Positions 43,401 to 51,757 of a DNA stretch of 64,000 bases are shown here, in pieces. The stretch comes from Streptomyces griseorubiginosus (lineage in GTDB: Bacteria; Actinomycetota; Actinomycetes; Streptomycetales; Streptomycetaceae): positions 397,207 through 461,206 of the forward strand of contig NZ_KQ948738.1 of assembly GCF_001514195.1 (NCBI RefSeq). The letters run 5' to 3'. How positions within the stretch are numbered: position 1 is the first letter of the stretch; every line of letters starts with the position of its first letter. Both the position numbers and the translations under genes were made by a program. Below the pieces are notes generated by a model, which saw only the letters and a program-made list of their open reading frames with translations, did no database searches and was not told where the DNA came from.

Positions 43401-43728
43401 AACGGGGCTGGGATGTGACCGGAAGAGGGCGCGAAGTCACCGGAAGCGGCACCGTCGCCTCCGGCCGGCTCTCGCCCACCTTGTACACCGCCAACACCTC
43501 GTTCGTCGCCGTGTTCCGTACCGCGTTGAACCAGCGTCGGCAGCCCGCCGCGTGGCTCCAGCGTTCGGCGAAGGGGCCCTTCGGGTTGGCGCGGAAGAAG
43601 AGGTAGCGGGCCCACTCCTCGTCGGTCAGGTCGGCCGGGGTCTCCGGGTAGGGGACGTGGGCCTGGCCGCCGTAGTGGAACTCGGACTCGTCGCGGGGTC
43701 CGCACCACGGGCAGGGGATCAGCAGCAT
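40462..43728 (-). CDS. soxA: Sarcosine oxidase delta-alpha fusion (SoxD-SoxA in one reading frame)
   Basis: A single 1088-codon frame. Residues 1-90 are a normal delta subunit (MLLIPCPWCGPRDESEFHYGG, with Cys6, Cys9, His59 and Cys63 as likely zinc ligands). Residues ~153-1088 are a complete alpha subunit: N-terminal 2Fe-2S-like/TIGR region (QPLTFTFDGTAYQGYKGDTLASALLANG), NAD-binding VLIVGAGPAGLAAAAAAAGSG and a C-terminal GcvT-like folate domain. No stop separates them. A Gly/Pro/Ser-rich linker (~91-152) is encoded partly by a Streptomyces-type repeat. Alternatively translation restarts at GTG 43452, preceded by GGAGG, giving an alpha chain with a 60-residue extension. Alpha oxidises sarcosine to glycine and methylene-THF with beta, gamma and delta. 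Confidence 0.85.
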   Translation of the reverse strand: MLLIPCPWCGPRDESEFHYGGQAHVPYPETPADLTDEEWARYLFFRANPKGPFAERWSHAAGCRRWFNAVRNTATNEVLAVYKVGESRPEATVPLPVTSRPLPVTSQPRSASSAPPAFEERGSGGGAPGSGGEGAAAPGYGTGRGGGGEETPHRHPTRGRIARDQPLTFTFDGTAYQGYKGDTLASALLANGIIQTGTSIKLGRPRGIFSAGAEEPNAVVQIEEPFPEPMLPATTVELHDGLVANGLPGQGRLATTPDPARYDAVHTHCDVLIVGAGPAGLAAAAAAAGSGARVVLADDQPEPGGVLLGTAEHLDWAAATTALLEATPDVRVLRRTTVFGHYDDNHLLAVERRTNHLGADAPAHVSRERVHRIRARRVVLATGAHERSLAFADNDRPGVMLAASARAHLNRYGVLPGRHAVVFTTNDSAYAAALDLHAAGVAVAAIVDTRPEPGEWADRAREAGIEVLPGHAVTGTEGEARLTAVTVAPYGTTVGQREFAADLLLVSGGWNPVAHLFSQAGGTLRHDETLGTFVPDSCRQAVEVAGAANGVWDLREILDQGAAAGARAVEAEGYTARTPVLPQVPAPPRPTPPMQVFTVPGREGAPRFVDLQRDVTVDDLARATGAGMRSVEHTKRYTTAGTANDQGKTSGVLASGVVAELLGVDVSALGTTTFRPPYTPVSFAALAGRDRGALHDPVRTTALHEWHVEHGARFENVGQWKRPWYYPRDGEDMTAAVLRECAAAREGVAFMDASTLGKIDVQGPDAAVFLDRLYTNMMSTLKVGMIRYGVMCRLDGMVFDDGTVIRLAPDRFLVTTTTGHAAAVLDWMEEWLQTEWPELRVHCTSVTEQWATVALVGPRSRAVLGSLAPELAVANDDFPFMAWRETPVAGIEARLCRISFSGELAYEINVSPWQARTLWEALAEAGAPYGITPYGTETMHVLRAEKGYPIIGQDTDGTVTPHDLGMSWAVSKKKPDFIGKRSYARADTVRPDRKHLVGLLPEEPGTLLPEGTQLVADSVLPAPPVPMLGHVTSSYRSAALGRTFALALIKGGRERVGERLYAPVGDRLVPVTVASPVLYDPEGARRDG
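43313..43392. repeat. Streptomyces-type intergenic repeat inside the delta-alpha linker
   Basis: The stretch contains CCAGGGGCTCCGCCCCCGG and CTCCTCAAACGCCGGAGGGG, GC-rich hairpin elements I recognise as common at gene ends and between genes in Streptomyces chromosomes. Two partial copies of the CAGGGGCT..GCCCC hairpin are seen (from 43313 and 43343). It is unusual to find it read through inside an open frame. Confidence 0.6.
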
Positions 43729-43751
43729 GTCGTTCGGCTCCTCGAGGATCC

Positions 43752-44984
43752 CTAGTGGGCCACCGCGGCGGCGCCGTGCTCGTCGACGAGCGCGCCGGTG
43801 GTGAAACGGTCGAGCGTGAAGGGGGCGTTGAGCGGGTGGGGCGTGTCGTGGGCGATCGTGTGGGCGTAGACCCAGCCGACGCCCGGGGTGGCCTTGAAAC
43901 CGCCGGTCCCCCAGCCGCAGTTGAGGTACAGGTTCTCGACGGGCGTGAGGCCGATGATCGGTGAGGCGTCGGGGCTGACGTCGACGATGCCGCCCCAGGT
44001 GCGCAGGACGTGGGCGCGGGCGAAGGCCGGGAAGAGCTCCAGGGCGGCCGCCATCTGTTCCTCGATGATGTGGAACGCCCCGCGCTGGGTGTAGGAGTTG
44101 TACGAGTCGATGCCCGCCCCCATCACCAGCTCGCCCTTGTGCGCCTGGCTGACATACACGTGGACGGCGTTGGACATCACGACCGTCGGGTGCACGGGCT
44201 CCAGCAGTTCGGAGACCAGGGCCTGCAACGGATGGCTCTGGAGCGGGAGTTCGATGCCGGCCATGGCGGCGAGGACCGAGGTGTGGCCCGCCGAGCACAG
44301 GGCGACCTTGCCCGCCGCGATGGGGCCGCGTGTGGTCTGGACACCGGTCACCCGGCCGCCGACCACGTCCAGTCCCGTGACCTCGCAGTTCTGGATGATG
44401 TCGATGCCCGCCGCGTCGGCCGAGCGGGCCAGGCCCCAGGCGACGTGGTCGTGCTTGGCGATGCCGGCGCGGGGCTGGTAGGTGCCGCCGAGGACCGGGT
44501 AGCGCACGTCGGGTGAGATGTCGACGATCGGGCAGACCTCTTTGACGCCGTCGGCGTCGAGCCATTCCGCGTCCACGCCGTTGAGGCGGTTCGCCTCCAC
44601 CCGGCGCACGCTGTCGCGGACGTCCTGAAGGCTGTGGGCGAGGTTCAGCACACCGCGCTGGGAGAAGAGGATCGGGTAGTCGAGTTCGTCCGCGAGGCCC
44701 TCCCAGAGTTTGAGGGCGTGCTCGTAGATGCCGGCGCTCTCGTCCCAGAGGTAGTTGGAGCGGATGATCGTGGTGTTGCGGGCCATGTTGCCGCCCGCGA
44801 GCCAGCCCTTCTCCAGCACGGCCACGTTGGTGATGCCGTGGTTCCTGGCGAGGTAGTGGGCGGTGGCCAGGCCGTGTCCGCCGCCGCCGACGACGATCAC
44901 GTCGTAGGAGCGCTTCGGCTCGGGTGTGCGCCACAGCCAGTCCGGGTGTTCGGGGAGTTCGGCGCCGGGGGTGCGGGGGCTCAT
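43752..44984 (-). CDS. soxB: Sarcosine oxidase beta subunit
   Basis: A 410-residue FAD-binding subunit. The dinucleotide-binding motif VIVVGGGGHGLATAHYLARNHG and GWLAGGNMARNTTIIRSNYLWDES, where FMN is covalently held in the family, are present. TWGGIVDVSPDASPIIGLTPVENLYLNCGWGTGGFKATPG completes the picture. The ATG at 44984 follows CAGGAGAC. It lies 56 bp after the dimethylglycine-dehydrogenase-like gene and 23 bp before the delta-alpha frame. The order beta, delta, alpha, gamma is the usual one. Confidence 0.95.
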   Translation of the reverse strand: MSPRTPGAELPEHPDWLWRTPEPKRSYDVIVVGGGGHGLATAHYLARNHGITNVAVLEKGWLAGGNMARNTTIIRSNYLWDESAGIYEHALKLWEGLADELDYPILFSQRGVLNLAHSLQDVRDSVRRVEANRLNGVDAEWLDADGVKEVCPIVDISPDVRYPVLGGTYQPRAGIAKHDHVAWGLARSADAAGIDIIQNCEVTGLDVVGGRVTGVQTTRGPIAAGKVALCSAGHTSVLAAMAGIELPLQSHPLQALVSELLEPVHPTVVMSNAVHVYVSQAHKGELVMGAGIDSYNSYTQRGAFHIIEEQMAAALELFPAFARAHVLRTWGGIVDVSPDASPIIGLTPVENLYLNCGWGTGGFKATPGVGWVYAHTIAHDTPHPLNAPFTLDRFTTGALVDEHGAAAVAH

Positions 44985-45040
44985 CGGATGTCTCCTGAGG
45001 TGCCGGGAGGGTGCGGGGACGGCGTCTCCTGCGCGCCGGG

Positions 45041-47479
45041 TCAGCCGCGCAGACGGGACATGGCCGGGTCGAACAGGGGCTCCTCGGCGACCACGGCCTC
45101 CACCAGCTGGTCGAAGTAGCCGATCCGGAGGGGTGTGCCGGGGGTGGCCAGGTCCGCCGGGAGCCACGCGTACGCGATGCCCTTGCCGATGGTGTGGCCG
45201 AAGGCGGCGCTGGTGACGTAGCCGACGGCGCGCTCGCCGTCGTACACCGGCTCCTTGCCCATGACGACGGCCCGCGGGTCGTCGACGGTCAGGCAGGTCA
45301 GCTTCCGTCGTACGTCGGCCTTGCGCCGCTCCAGTGCCGCCTTGCCGATGAAGTCCTCCTTGTCGGCCTTGACGGCGAAGCCGACCCCGGCCTCGTACGG
45401 GTCGTGCTCGTAGGTCATGTCGGTGCCGAAGGAGCGGTAACCCTTCTCCAGGCGGAGGCTGTTGAAGGCGCCCCGGCCGGCCGCGATGCCGCCCAGCGGC
45501 TTCGCCGCCCGCCACAGGGTGTCCCACAGCTTCTGGCCGAGATCGGCGGTGGTGTACAGCTCCCAGCCGAGTTCGCCGACGTACGACAGCCGCATGGCCG
45601 TCACCGGGACGGACCCGATGTGGGCGCGCTTGGCGCGGAAGTACTTCAGGCCCGTCGCCGAGAAGTCCTCGTCGGTGAGCGGCTGGAGGACGTCCCGGGC
45701 GAGCGGCCCCCACAGCCCGATGCAGCAGGTGCCCGGGGTGATGTCGCGGACCTGGACGGTGCCGTCGGCGGGCAGGTGGCGGGTGAACCAGTCGAGGTCG
45801 AGGTTGCCGTTGGCGCCGACCTGAAAGACGTCGGGGGCGAGGCGCGCGACGGTGATGTCGCTGCGGATGCCGCCGTCGTGGTCGAGGAGCAGGGTGTACG
45901 TCACCGAGCCGACGGACTTGGCGACCTTGCCGGTGCACAGCCGCTCCAGGAAGTCGGCGGCTCCCCGTCCGCTGACCTCCAGGCGCTTGAGGGCCGTCAT
46001 GTCGTACAGCGCGACGGTCTCACGGGTGACCTGGGCCTCGGCGGCAACGATCGGCGACCAGTAGCGAGCGGCCCAGTCGTTCGGGGTGACGATCGAACGG
46101 CCTTCCACCAGGCCCGCGTTGGACTCGTACCAGTGCGGGCGCTCCCAGCCGTTGGCCTCCAGGAACACCGCGCCCAGCTCCTGCTGGCGGGCGTGGAAGG
46201 GGCTCGTGCGGATCGGGCGCGGGTCGCCCGAGGGCTGGAGCGGGTGGAGGATGTCGTAGACCTCGACGAAGTTCTGGCAATCGCGGGCCAGCACGTACTC
46301 TGGGGAGAGCTGGTGCGGTTCGAAGCGGTTGACGTCGCACTCGTGGAGGTCGAAGGAGGAGCAGTGGCCGTCGACCAGCCACTCGGCGACGGCCCGGCCG
46401 ACTCCGGCGGAGTGGGTGACCCAGACGGCCTCGGCGACCCAGAAGCCCTTGACGTCCGGGGACTCGCCGAGCAGGGGCATGCCGTCGGTGGTGAAGGAGA
46501 ACAGGCCGTTGATGCCCTCCTCGACCTTGGCGTCCTTCGTGGCCGGGAGCAGTGACTGCGTCTCGGTCCAGGCGTCCGCGAAGTCGTCCTCGGTGAACTT
46601 CAGGACGGACGGCATGGCGTCGGCCTCGTCGAAGGAGAGGATCTCGTCGGCGGTGATCGGCAAGGGGCGGTGGCCGTAGTAGCCGATGCCGAGGGTGTCG
46701 TGGCGGTCGCGGTAGTAGAGGTCGGCGTCCTGGTGGCGCAGGATCGGGCGGACCGCTTCCTCGGTCTGGCCGGCGAGCGCGGGGACCGGGCCGGTCCAGG
46801 CGAGCTGGTGGGCGAGCGGGGTGAGCGGGAGGTTCATGCCCACCATGCGGGCGATCCTCGGGCCCCAGATGCCGGCGCAGCAGACCACGATCTCGGCCTC
46901 CAGGTCGCCCTGGTCGGTGCGGACGCCGGTGACCTCGCCCTCGGTCCGGAGGATGTCCAGGACCTCGTGGCGGGCCAGGAAGGTCACTCCGCGCTCGGTG
47001 GCCCGGCGGATCTGCGCCTCGACGGCGAGGACGGCCTTGGCGAGGCCGTCGGTGGGGATGTGCAGGCCGGCGAGGACGCGGTCGGGGTTGACCAGGGGGT
47101 GCTTCTCGACGCACTCCTCGGCGGTCAGGATCCGCGAGTCCACGCCCCAGGCGGTGAGCCAGCCGTGCCGGCGGTGCAGTTCGGTGACGCGCTCCGGGGT
47201 GGTGGCCACCTCCAGGCCGCCGACCTGGAGGAAGCAGGGCTGTCCGTCGACGTCGAGGGAGCAGAGCTTCTCGACGGTGTAGCGGGCCAGCTCGGTCATC
47301 GTCTTGGAGGGGTTGGCCTGGAAGACCAGTCCGGGGGCGTGCGAGGACGACCCGCCGGTGGCGGGCAGGGGGCCCTGGTCGACGACGGTCACCTCGGTCC
47401 AGCCGCGCGCGGAGAGTTCGTCGGCGAGTGCTGCGCCGACGACGCCCGCTCCGATGATGACCACTCGGGGTCCCGCCAT
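45041..47479 (-). CDS. Dimethylglycine/sarcosine dehydrogenase-like FAD-GcvT oxidoreductase
   Basis: An 812-residue two-part enzyme. The N-terminal FAD domain (VVIIGAGVVGAALADELSARGW, with ATGGSSSHAPGL where FAD is covalently bound via His in relatives) is followed by a C-terminal GcvT-like folate domain (VALYDMTALKRLEVSGRGAADFLERL ... RLEKGYRSFGTDMTYEHDPYEAG). It oxidatively demethylates an N-methylglycine and passes formaldehyde to THF; dimethylglycine is the best guess. The ATG follows CGGAGGTG. It heads the operon leading to soxBDAG and has a paired IclR-type palindrome upstream. Confidence 0.88.
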   Translation of the reverse strand: MAGPRVVIIGAGVVGAALADELSARGWTEVTVVDQGPLPATGGSSSHAPGLVFQANPSKTMTELARYTVEKLCSLDVDGQPCFLQVGGLEVATTPERVTELHRRHGWLTAWGVDSRILTAEECVEKHPLVNPDRVLAGLHIPTDGLAKAVLAVEAQIRRATERGVTFLARHEVLDILRTEGEVTGVRTDQGDLEAEIVVCCAGIWGPRIARMVGMNLPLTPLAHQLAWTGPVPALAGQTEEAVRPILRHQDADLYYRDRHDTLGIGYYGHRPLPITADEILSFDEADAMPSVLKFTEDDFADAWTETQSLLPATKDAKVEEGINGLFSFTTDGMPLLGESPDVKGFWVAEAVWVTHSAGVGRAVAEWLVDGHCSSFDLHECDVNRFEPHQLSPEYVLARDCQNFVEVYDILHPLQPSGDPRPIRTSPFHARQQELGAVFLEANGWERPHWYESNAGLVEGRSIVTPNDWAARYWSPIVAAEAQVTRETVALYDMTALKRLEVSGRGAADFLERLCTGKVAKSVGSVTYTLLLDHDGGIRSDITVARLAPDVFQVGANGNLDLDWFTRHLPADGTVQVRDITPGTCCIGLWGPLARDVLQPLTDEDFSATGLKYFRAKRAHIGSVPVTAMRLSYVGELGWELYTTADLGQKLWDTLWRAAKPLGGIAAGRGAFNSLRLEKGYRSFGTDMTYEHDPYEAGVGFAVKADKEDFIGKAALERRKADVRRKLTCLTVDDPRAVVMGKEPVYDGERAVGYVTSAAFGHTIGKGIAYAWLPADLATPGTPLRIGYFDQLVEAVVAEEPLFDPAMSRLRG

Positions 47480-47497
47480 CGCCGCACCTCCGGATAA

Positions 47498-47533
47498 GTT
47501 GCTTTTTACGCAACACGATTCAGGCTGCGCAAC
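47498..47533 (-). promoter_or_regulatory. Paired IclR-type operator before the dimethylglycine dehydrogenase operon
   Basis: GTTGCTTTTTACGCAAC (47498-47514) is a perfect match to GTTGC-N6-CGCAAC. A second copy 19 bp on (47517-47533, GATTCAGGCTGCGCAAC) keeps the right half. The sites lie 19-54 bp upstream of the start codon on the minus strand. Confidence 0.78.
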
Positions 47534-47604
47534 TCAATGTGCCCGTCGCGCCGGTGGGTGTCAAGAGGGTCCGTGACCTCGCGGAACCGGCCGGGAAACG
47601 GCAA

Positions 47605-47648
47605 GGCCCGGTGGGCGGCGCACACCCGCGCGCGCCGCCCACCGGGCC
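47605..47648 (-). terminator. Terminator of the betaine ABC transporter operon
   Basis: Perfect 16-bp GC-rich arms (47605-47620 and 47633-47648) around a 12-base loop, just downstream of the binding-protein gene's stop and before the next promoter. Confidence 0.85.
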
Positions 47649-47660
47649 CCCTGGACCGGC

Positions 47661-48626
47661 CTACTTGAGCCAGGCGTCGACCTTGGCACGGTTCGCGTCG
47701 ACCCACTTCTTGGCGGCCGCGTCCGGCGTCATCTTGTCCACGGCGATGTACTTGGCCACGACGTTCTGGTCGTCATTGGTCCAGTTGAACTTCTTCACCA
47801 GGTCGTAGGCGGGGCTGCCGGACTTGGCGAACTTGGCGCTGACGATCTTGTCGAGGTCGTAGACCGGGTAGTCGCAGGCCACCTTGGCCGCATCCGCGTC
47901 GCAGCCGGTCTTGTACGCGGGCAGGTCGACCTTGACCAGCGGCACCTCGGACAGGAACCACTGCGGCTCGTAGAAGTAGCCGATCACCCACTGCTTGTTC
48001 TTCTCGGCGTTGCGGTAGGCCTGGATGAGCGCGGTCTCACTGCCCGCGTACACCACCTTGAAGTCCAGCTTGAGGTTCTTGACGAGGGCCTCGTCGTTGG
48101 TGACGTACGACGGGTCGCCGTCCAGGAGCTGGCCCTTGCCGCCGGATTCCGAGGTCTTGAACTTCGCCGCGTACTTGTTGAGGTTCTTCCAGTCCTTGAT
48201 GTCCGGGTGGGCCTTGGCCAGCCACGGCGGCACGTACCAGCCGATGATGCCCTTGTTGCCGGTCGAGCCGGCCTCCACGGCGGTCTTCTGCTGGGTGATG
48301 TACTTGTTCTTCAGGTCGTCGTGACCCCAGTTCTCCAGGACGGCGTCGACCTCGCCGGTGCCGAAGCCCTGCCAGGCGATCTCCTCCTTGAGGTCCTTCT
48401 TGGTGACCTTGCACTTGAGGTCGTTCTCGGCGACGTACGCGACGACCGCCGCGTCGGCCTCGTAGCCGACCCACGGGTTGACCGCGAGGTTGAAGGTGCC
48501 GCACTTGCCCGAGCTGCCCGAACCGCCGGCCTCCGAGGAGTCGCCGACCTTCGCGCCGCCGCAGGCCGTGAGGGTGAGACCGAGGACCGCCAGGCCGGCC
48601 GCGCCGGCTCGCCAGTGTCTTGCCAT
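47661..48626 (-). CDS. Glycine betaine/proline-type ABC substrate-binding lipoprotein
   Basis: A 321-residue OpuAC/ProX-type binding protein. The signal ends in the lipobox LTAC with Cys22. NLAVNPWVGYEADAAVVAYVAEN, EEIAWQGFGTGEVDAVLENWGHDD, GIIGWYVPPWLA and WVIGYFYEPQWFLSEVPLVKVDLP have the Trp/Tyr-rich pattern that forms the quaternary-ammonium cage. It is the last gene of the operon betB, ATPase, permease, binding protein, and is followed by a strong terminator. It likely imports glycine betaine, choline or a relative as a nutrient. Confidence 0.9.
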   Translation of the reverse strand: MARHWRAGAAGLAVLGLTLTACGGAKVGDSSEAGGSGSSGKCGTFNLAVNPWVGYEADAAVVAYVAENDLKCKVTKKDLKEEIAWQGFGTGEVDAVLENWGHDDLKNKYITQQKTAVEAGSTGNKGIIGWYVPPWLAKAHPDIKDWKNLNKYAAKFKTSESGGKGQLLDGDPSYVTNDEALVKNLKLDFKVVYAGSETALIQAYRNAEKNKQWVIGYFYEPQWFLSEVPLVKVDLPAYKTGCDADAAKVACDYPVYDLDKIVSAKFAKSGSPAYDLVKKFNWTNDDQNVVAKYIAVDKMTPDAAAKKWVDANRAKVDAWLK

Positions 48627-48639
48627 CGTGTGGTGCTCC

Positions 48640-50649
48640 TTATGCGCTGGTGCGGCGAGCCGCTGCCTGAGTGATCCGGTCGAACATGACGCCGAGCAGG
48701 ACGATGGCGAGTCCGGCCGCCAGGCCCTTGCCGTACAGCTGTCCCTGCGAGAAGCCGGCCACCACGTCGTAGCCGAGGGCGCCCGCGCCCACGAGGCCGC
48801 CGACGACGACCATCGACAGCACGTAGATCAGACCCTGGTTGGTCGCGAGCGTCAGGGCGCTGCGGGCCATCGGGAGCTGGACCTTGGTGATGATCTGCCA
48901 GGTGTTGCACCCGGTGGAGGTGGCCGCCTCGACGGTGGTCGCGGGGACGGTCCGCACCCCGTCCGCGATGATCTTGATGGCGACCGGGGCCGCGTAGACG
49001 ATCGCGGCGACGATGGCCGTGAACCGGGTCGCGCCGAACAGGGCGAGGAACGGCACGAGGTAGACGAACGGCGGCATGACCTGGGCCGCGTCCAGGGTGG
49101 GCCGCACGAGTCGGTCCACCAGCGCGCTGCGGCCCATCCACACCCCGAAGACCATGCCCAGCAGCATGACCAGCACGGTGGCCACCACGGTCGACGCGAG
49201 CGTGGTCATGGCGTCCGCCCACAGGCCCGTGGCGACCAGCAGACCCACGCAGACGGCCGTGGTGATCCCGGCCCGCCAGCCACCGAGGACCACGGCGATC
49301 CCGACGAGGGCGGCACCGACCAGCCACCACGGGGAGTCGGTCAGCAGGGCCTGGAAGGGGTTCAGCAGACCGTTGGTGAGGGCGTCGCGGAAGCCGTTGG
49401 TCAGCCCGGACAGGTGGTCCTGGGCCCAGGTGGTCACGTCGTCGGCGGCCTTGGCGACATGGCTGCCGATGGTGCCGTCGCCGGGGAACTCGGCCGCCCA
49501 CACGTAGGTGTGCGAGAGATAGAGGAGTACGGCCGTCACCGCTCCCCCGGCCACGACCAGATGCCGGCGCCACTTCAGCAGGGGGTTGCCGGACCGCCGG
49601 GCCGCCTCCGCACGTCCGCTCGCCGCGGTGGTGACCCGGTCCAGGACGATCGCCAGGACGACGATCGCGAGGCCCGCGTTGAACGCCGTGCCCACGTCGA
49701 GGGACTGGAGGGCCTGGACGACGGTCTTGCCGAGTCCGGGGGCGTCGATCAGGGCGGCGATGGTCACCATGGCGAGGGCGGCCATGATGGTCTGGTTGAC
49801 GCCCATCACCACGGTCCGCTTGGACATGGGCAGCAGCACCTTGAGCAGCGACTGCCCACGGGTGGCGCCCATGGACTCGGCCGCCTCGACGGTCGTCGGG
49901 GGCACCGAGCGGATGGCGTGCGCGGTGATGCGGATGGCCGGTGGCGCCGCGTAGATGACGGTGGCGATGGTCGCGGAGGCGCCGCCGATGAGGAAGAACA
50001 GGGTGAGCGGCGCGAGGTAGACCATGGTCGGCATGGTCTGCATGAAGTCCAGGAAGGGCGTGACGATCCGGTTGACCCGTTCCGACAGGCCCGCCCACAC
50101 ACCGAGCGGAATCGCGAACAGCAGGGCCACGAGGACCGCGGAGAGCGTCAGCGCCAGGGTGTCCATGCTCTCCTGCCACAGGCCCTGGAGTCCGAGGAAG
50201 GTGAAGCCGGCCACGGCCAGCAGCGCGACCCGCCAGTTGGCCACCGCCCAGGAGACGTAGCCGGCCAGGCCGACGACTCCGAGCCAGCCGATCTGCGGGA
50301 GCGGGCGGTCGCCGGAGGGCTGGGAGATGAGGTCCTGGACGAAGGTCGCCAGGGTGTCGATGACCAGCCGGATCTCGTTGAAGAAGTACAGGAAGAGCGG
50401 GTTGGAGTTGCGGTCGGCGCCGATGGAGTCGTTGACGTCGTTGAGCCGGCGGTGCAGATCGGTGAGGTCGGCCGCGGCCAGCGACAGCGTCTGCTTCCCG
50501 CGCAGGACGACGAACAGGACGAGCCAGACGACCACGATCCCGGCGATCACCACGGACCGCCTGATCCTGCGCGCGGGGGCGACCGGCGGGGGCGTCGGGT
50601 TCTGCCGGCCCTCCCCCGAGGTCTCGGGTTTCTCCATGACGACGGTCAT
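48640..50649 (-). CDS. Double-domain betaine ABC transporter permease
   Basis: A 669-residue membrane protein with two ProW-like permease halves. The first (about 175-385) has the EAA loop VPPTTVEAAESMGATRGQSLLKVLLPMSK. The second (about 470-665) has VPATTVEAATSTGCNTWQIITKVQLPMAR. A long N-terminal part holds an extra helix and an exported stretch. Most transporters of this group use a homodimer of single-domain permeases, so this is an internal pseudo-dimer. ATG 50649 shares its A with the ATPase stop (TGATG), so expression is coupled. Confidence 0.9.
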   Translation of the reverse strand: MTVVMEKPETSGEGRQNPTPPPVAPARRIRRSVVIAGIVVVWLVLFVVLRGKQTLSLAAADLTDLHRRLNDVNDSIGADRNSNPLFLYFFNEIRLVIDTLATFVQDLISQPSGDRPLPQIGWLGVVGLAGYVSWAVANWRVALLAVAGFTFLGLQGLWQESMDTLALTLSAVLVALLFAIPLGVWAGLSERVNRIVTPFLDFMQTMPTMVYLAPLTLFFLIGGASATIATVIYAAPPAIRITAHAIRSVPPTTVEAAESMGATRGQSLLKVLLPMSKRTVVMGVNQTIMAALAMVTIAALIDAPGLGKTVVQALQSLDVGTAFNAGLAIVVLAIVLDRVTTAASGRAEAARRSGNPLLKWRRHLVVAGGAVTAVLLYLSHTYVWAAEFPGDGTIGSHVAKAADDVTTWAQDHLSGLTNGFRDALTNGLLNPFQALLTDSPWWLVGAALVGIAVVLGGWRAGITTAVCVGLLVATGLWADAMTTLASTVVATVLVMLLGMVFGVWMGRSALVDRLVRPTLDAAQVMPPFVYLVPFLALFGATRFTAIVAAIVYAAPVAIKIIADGVRTVPATTVEAATSTGCNTWQIITKVQLPMARSALTLATNQGLIYVLSMVVVGGLVGAGALGYDVVAGFSQGQLYGKGLAAGLAIVLLGVMFDRITQAAARRTSA

Positions 50650-51737
50650 CACGCGTCGCCTTCCTGCCCGGCGACCACCGCGAGGATCTCCTCGTCCCCG
50701 ACGATGCCGAGGAGTTCGCCGTTCTCGACCACCTTGACGGGCTTCTCGGCCGCGAGGACCGCCCGGGTGGCCTCCTTGACGACGACGTCCGGACCCAACT
50801 CGGGCCCGTCCAGCGGGTCTTCGGGGGTGACGGGGCGCATGATCCAGCGCAGGGTCAGCACGTCGCCGCGCGGCACGTCCTTCACGAAGTCGCGGACGTA
50901 GTCGTCGGCGGGGGCGCCGACGAGTTCGTCGCCGGTGCCGCACTGGACCATCTTCCCGTCGCGCATGATGAGGATGCGGTCGCCGAGCTTGAGGGCCTCG
51001 GAGAGGTCGTGGGTGATGAACACCATGGTCTTGCCGACCTCGTGGTGCAGCCGGACGACCTCGCTCTGCATGTCACGGCGGATCAGCGGGTCGAGCGCGG
51101 AGAACGGCTCGTCGAAGAGGAGGACGTCCGGGTCGCCGGCCAACGCCCTTGCCAGGCCCACACGTTGCTGCATGCCGCCGGAGAGCTGGTCGGGGTAGGA
51201 GTTCTCGTAGCCGGCCAGGCCCACGAGTTCGACGACCTCCAGGGCCCGCCGGGTGCGCTCGGCCCTGCCCATGCCGCGGATCTCGAGACCGAACGCCACG
51301 TTGTCGACGACGCGGCGGTGGGGCAGCAGACCGAAGTGCTGGAAGACCATGGAGAACTTGCTGCGCCGCAGTTCGCGCAGCCGGCGCTCGTCGGCGTCCC
51401 GGATGTCCTCGCCCTCGAAGACGATCTCGCCGGCGGTGGGCTCGATCAGCCGGGTCAGACAGCGCACCAGGGTGGACTTGCCGGAGCCGGACAGCCCCAT
51501 GACGACGAAGACCTCGCCGGGCGCGACCTCGAAGTGCACGTCCCGCACGGCGGCGGTGCAGCCGGTGCGCTCCATGAGCTCGCGGCGGCTGAGCCCGCAC
51601 AGCTCCTCGGACTCCGGCACCCGCTCGGCCTTCGGCCCGAACACCTTCCACAGCCCGCGCACGGAGATCACCGGTGTGGGAGCCGCGTCCTCGGGGGTGC
51701 CGCGCCGCGGCGGCACCTCGGTCTTGGTGGGGGTCAT
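50649..51737 (-). CDS. Glycine betaine/proline-type ABC transporter ATPase
   Basis: A 362-residue ATPase of the quaternary-amine uptake group. Walker A is GLSGSGKST (81-89), the signature LSGGMQQRVGLARAL, Walker B DVLLFDEPFSALDP and the H-loop ITHDL. The C-terminal region after residue ~300 (VKVVENGELLGIVGDEEILAVV) has a CBS-like strand pattern, as in ProV/OpuAA where it senses ionic strength. ATG 51737 follows GAAGAGG. The gene is 20 bp after betB. Confidence 0.94.
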   Translation of the reverse strand: MTPTKTEVPPRRGTPEDAAPTPVISVRGLWKVFGPKAERVPESEELCGLSRRELMERTGCTAAVRDVHFEVAPGEVFVVMGLSGSGKSTLVRCLTRLIEPTAGEIVFEGEDIRDADERRLRELRRSKFSMVFQHFGLLPHRRVVDNVAFGLEIRGMGRAERTRRALEVVELVGLAGYENSYPDQLSGGMQQRVGLARALAGDPDVLLFDEPFSALDPLIRRDMQSEVVRLHHEVGKTMVFITHDLSEALKLGDRILIMRDGKMVQCGTGDELVGAPADDYVRDFVKDVPRGDVLTLRWIMRPVTPEDPLDGPELGPDVVVKEATRAVLAAEKPVKVVENGELLGIVGDEEILAVVAGQEGDA

Positions 51738-51757
51738 GGTCGACCTCTTCTCGGCGT

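Noticed and set aside
40462..44934. A 1490-codon open frame extending the delta-alpha fusion further upstream
   Set aside because: Its first ~400 codons run out of frame through soxB and give low-complexity sequence; the delta start at 43728 is clear.
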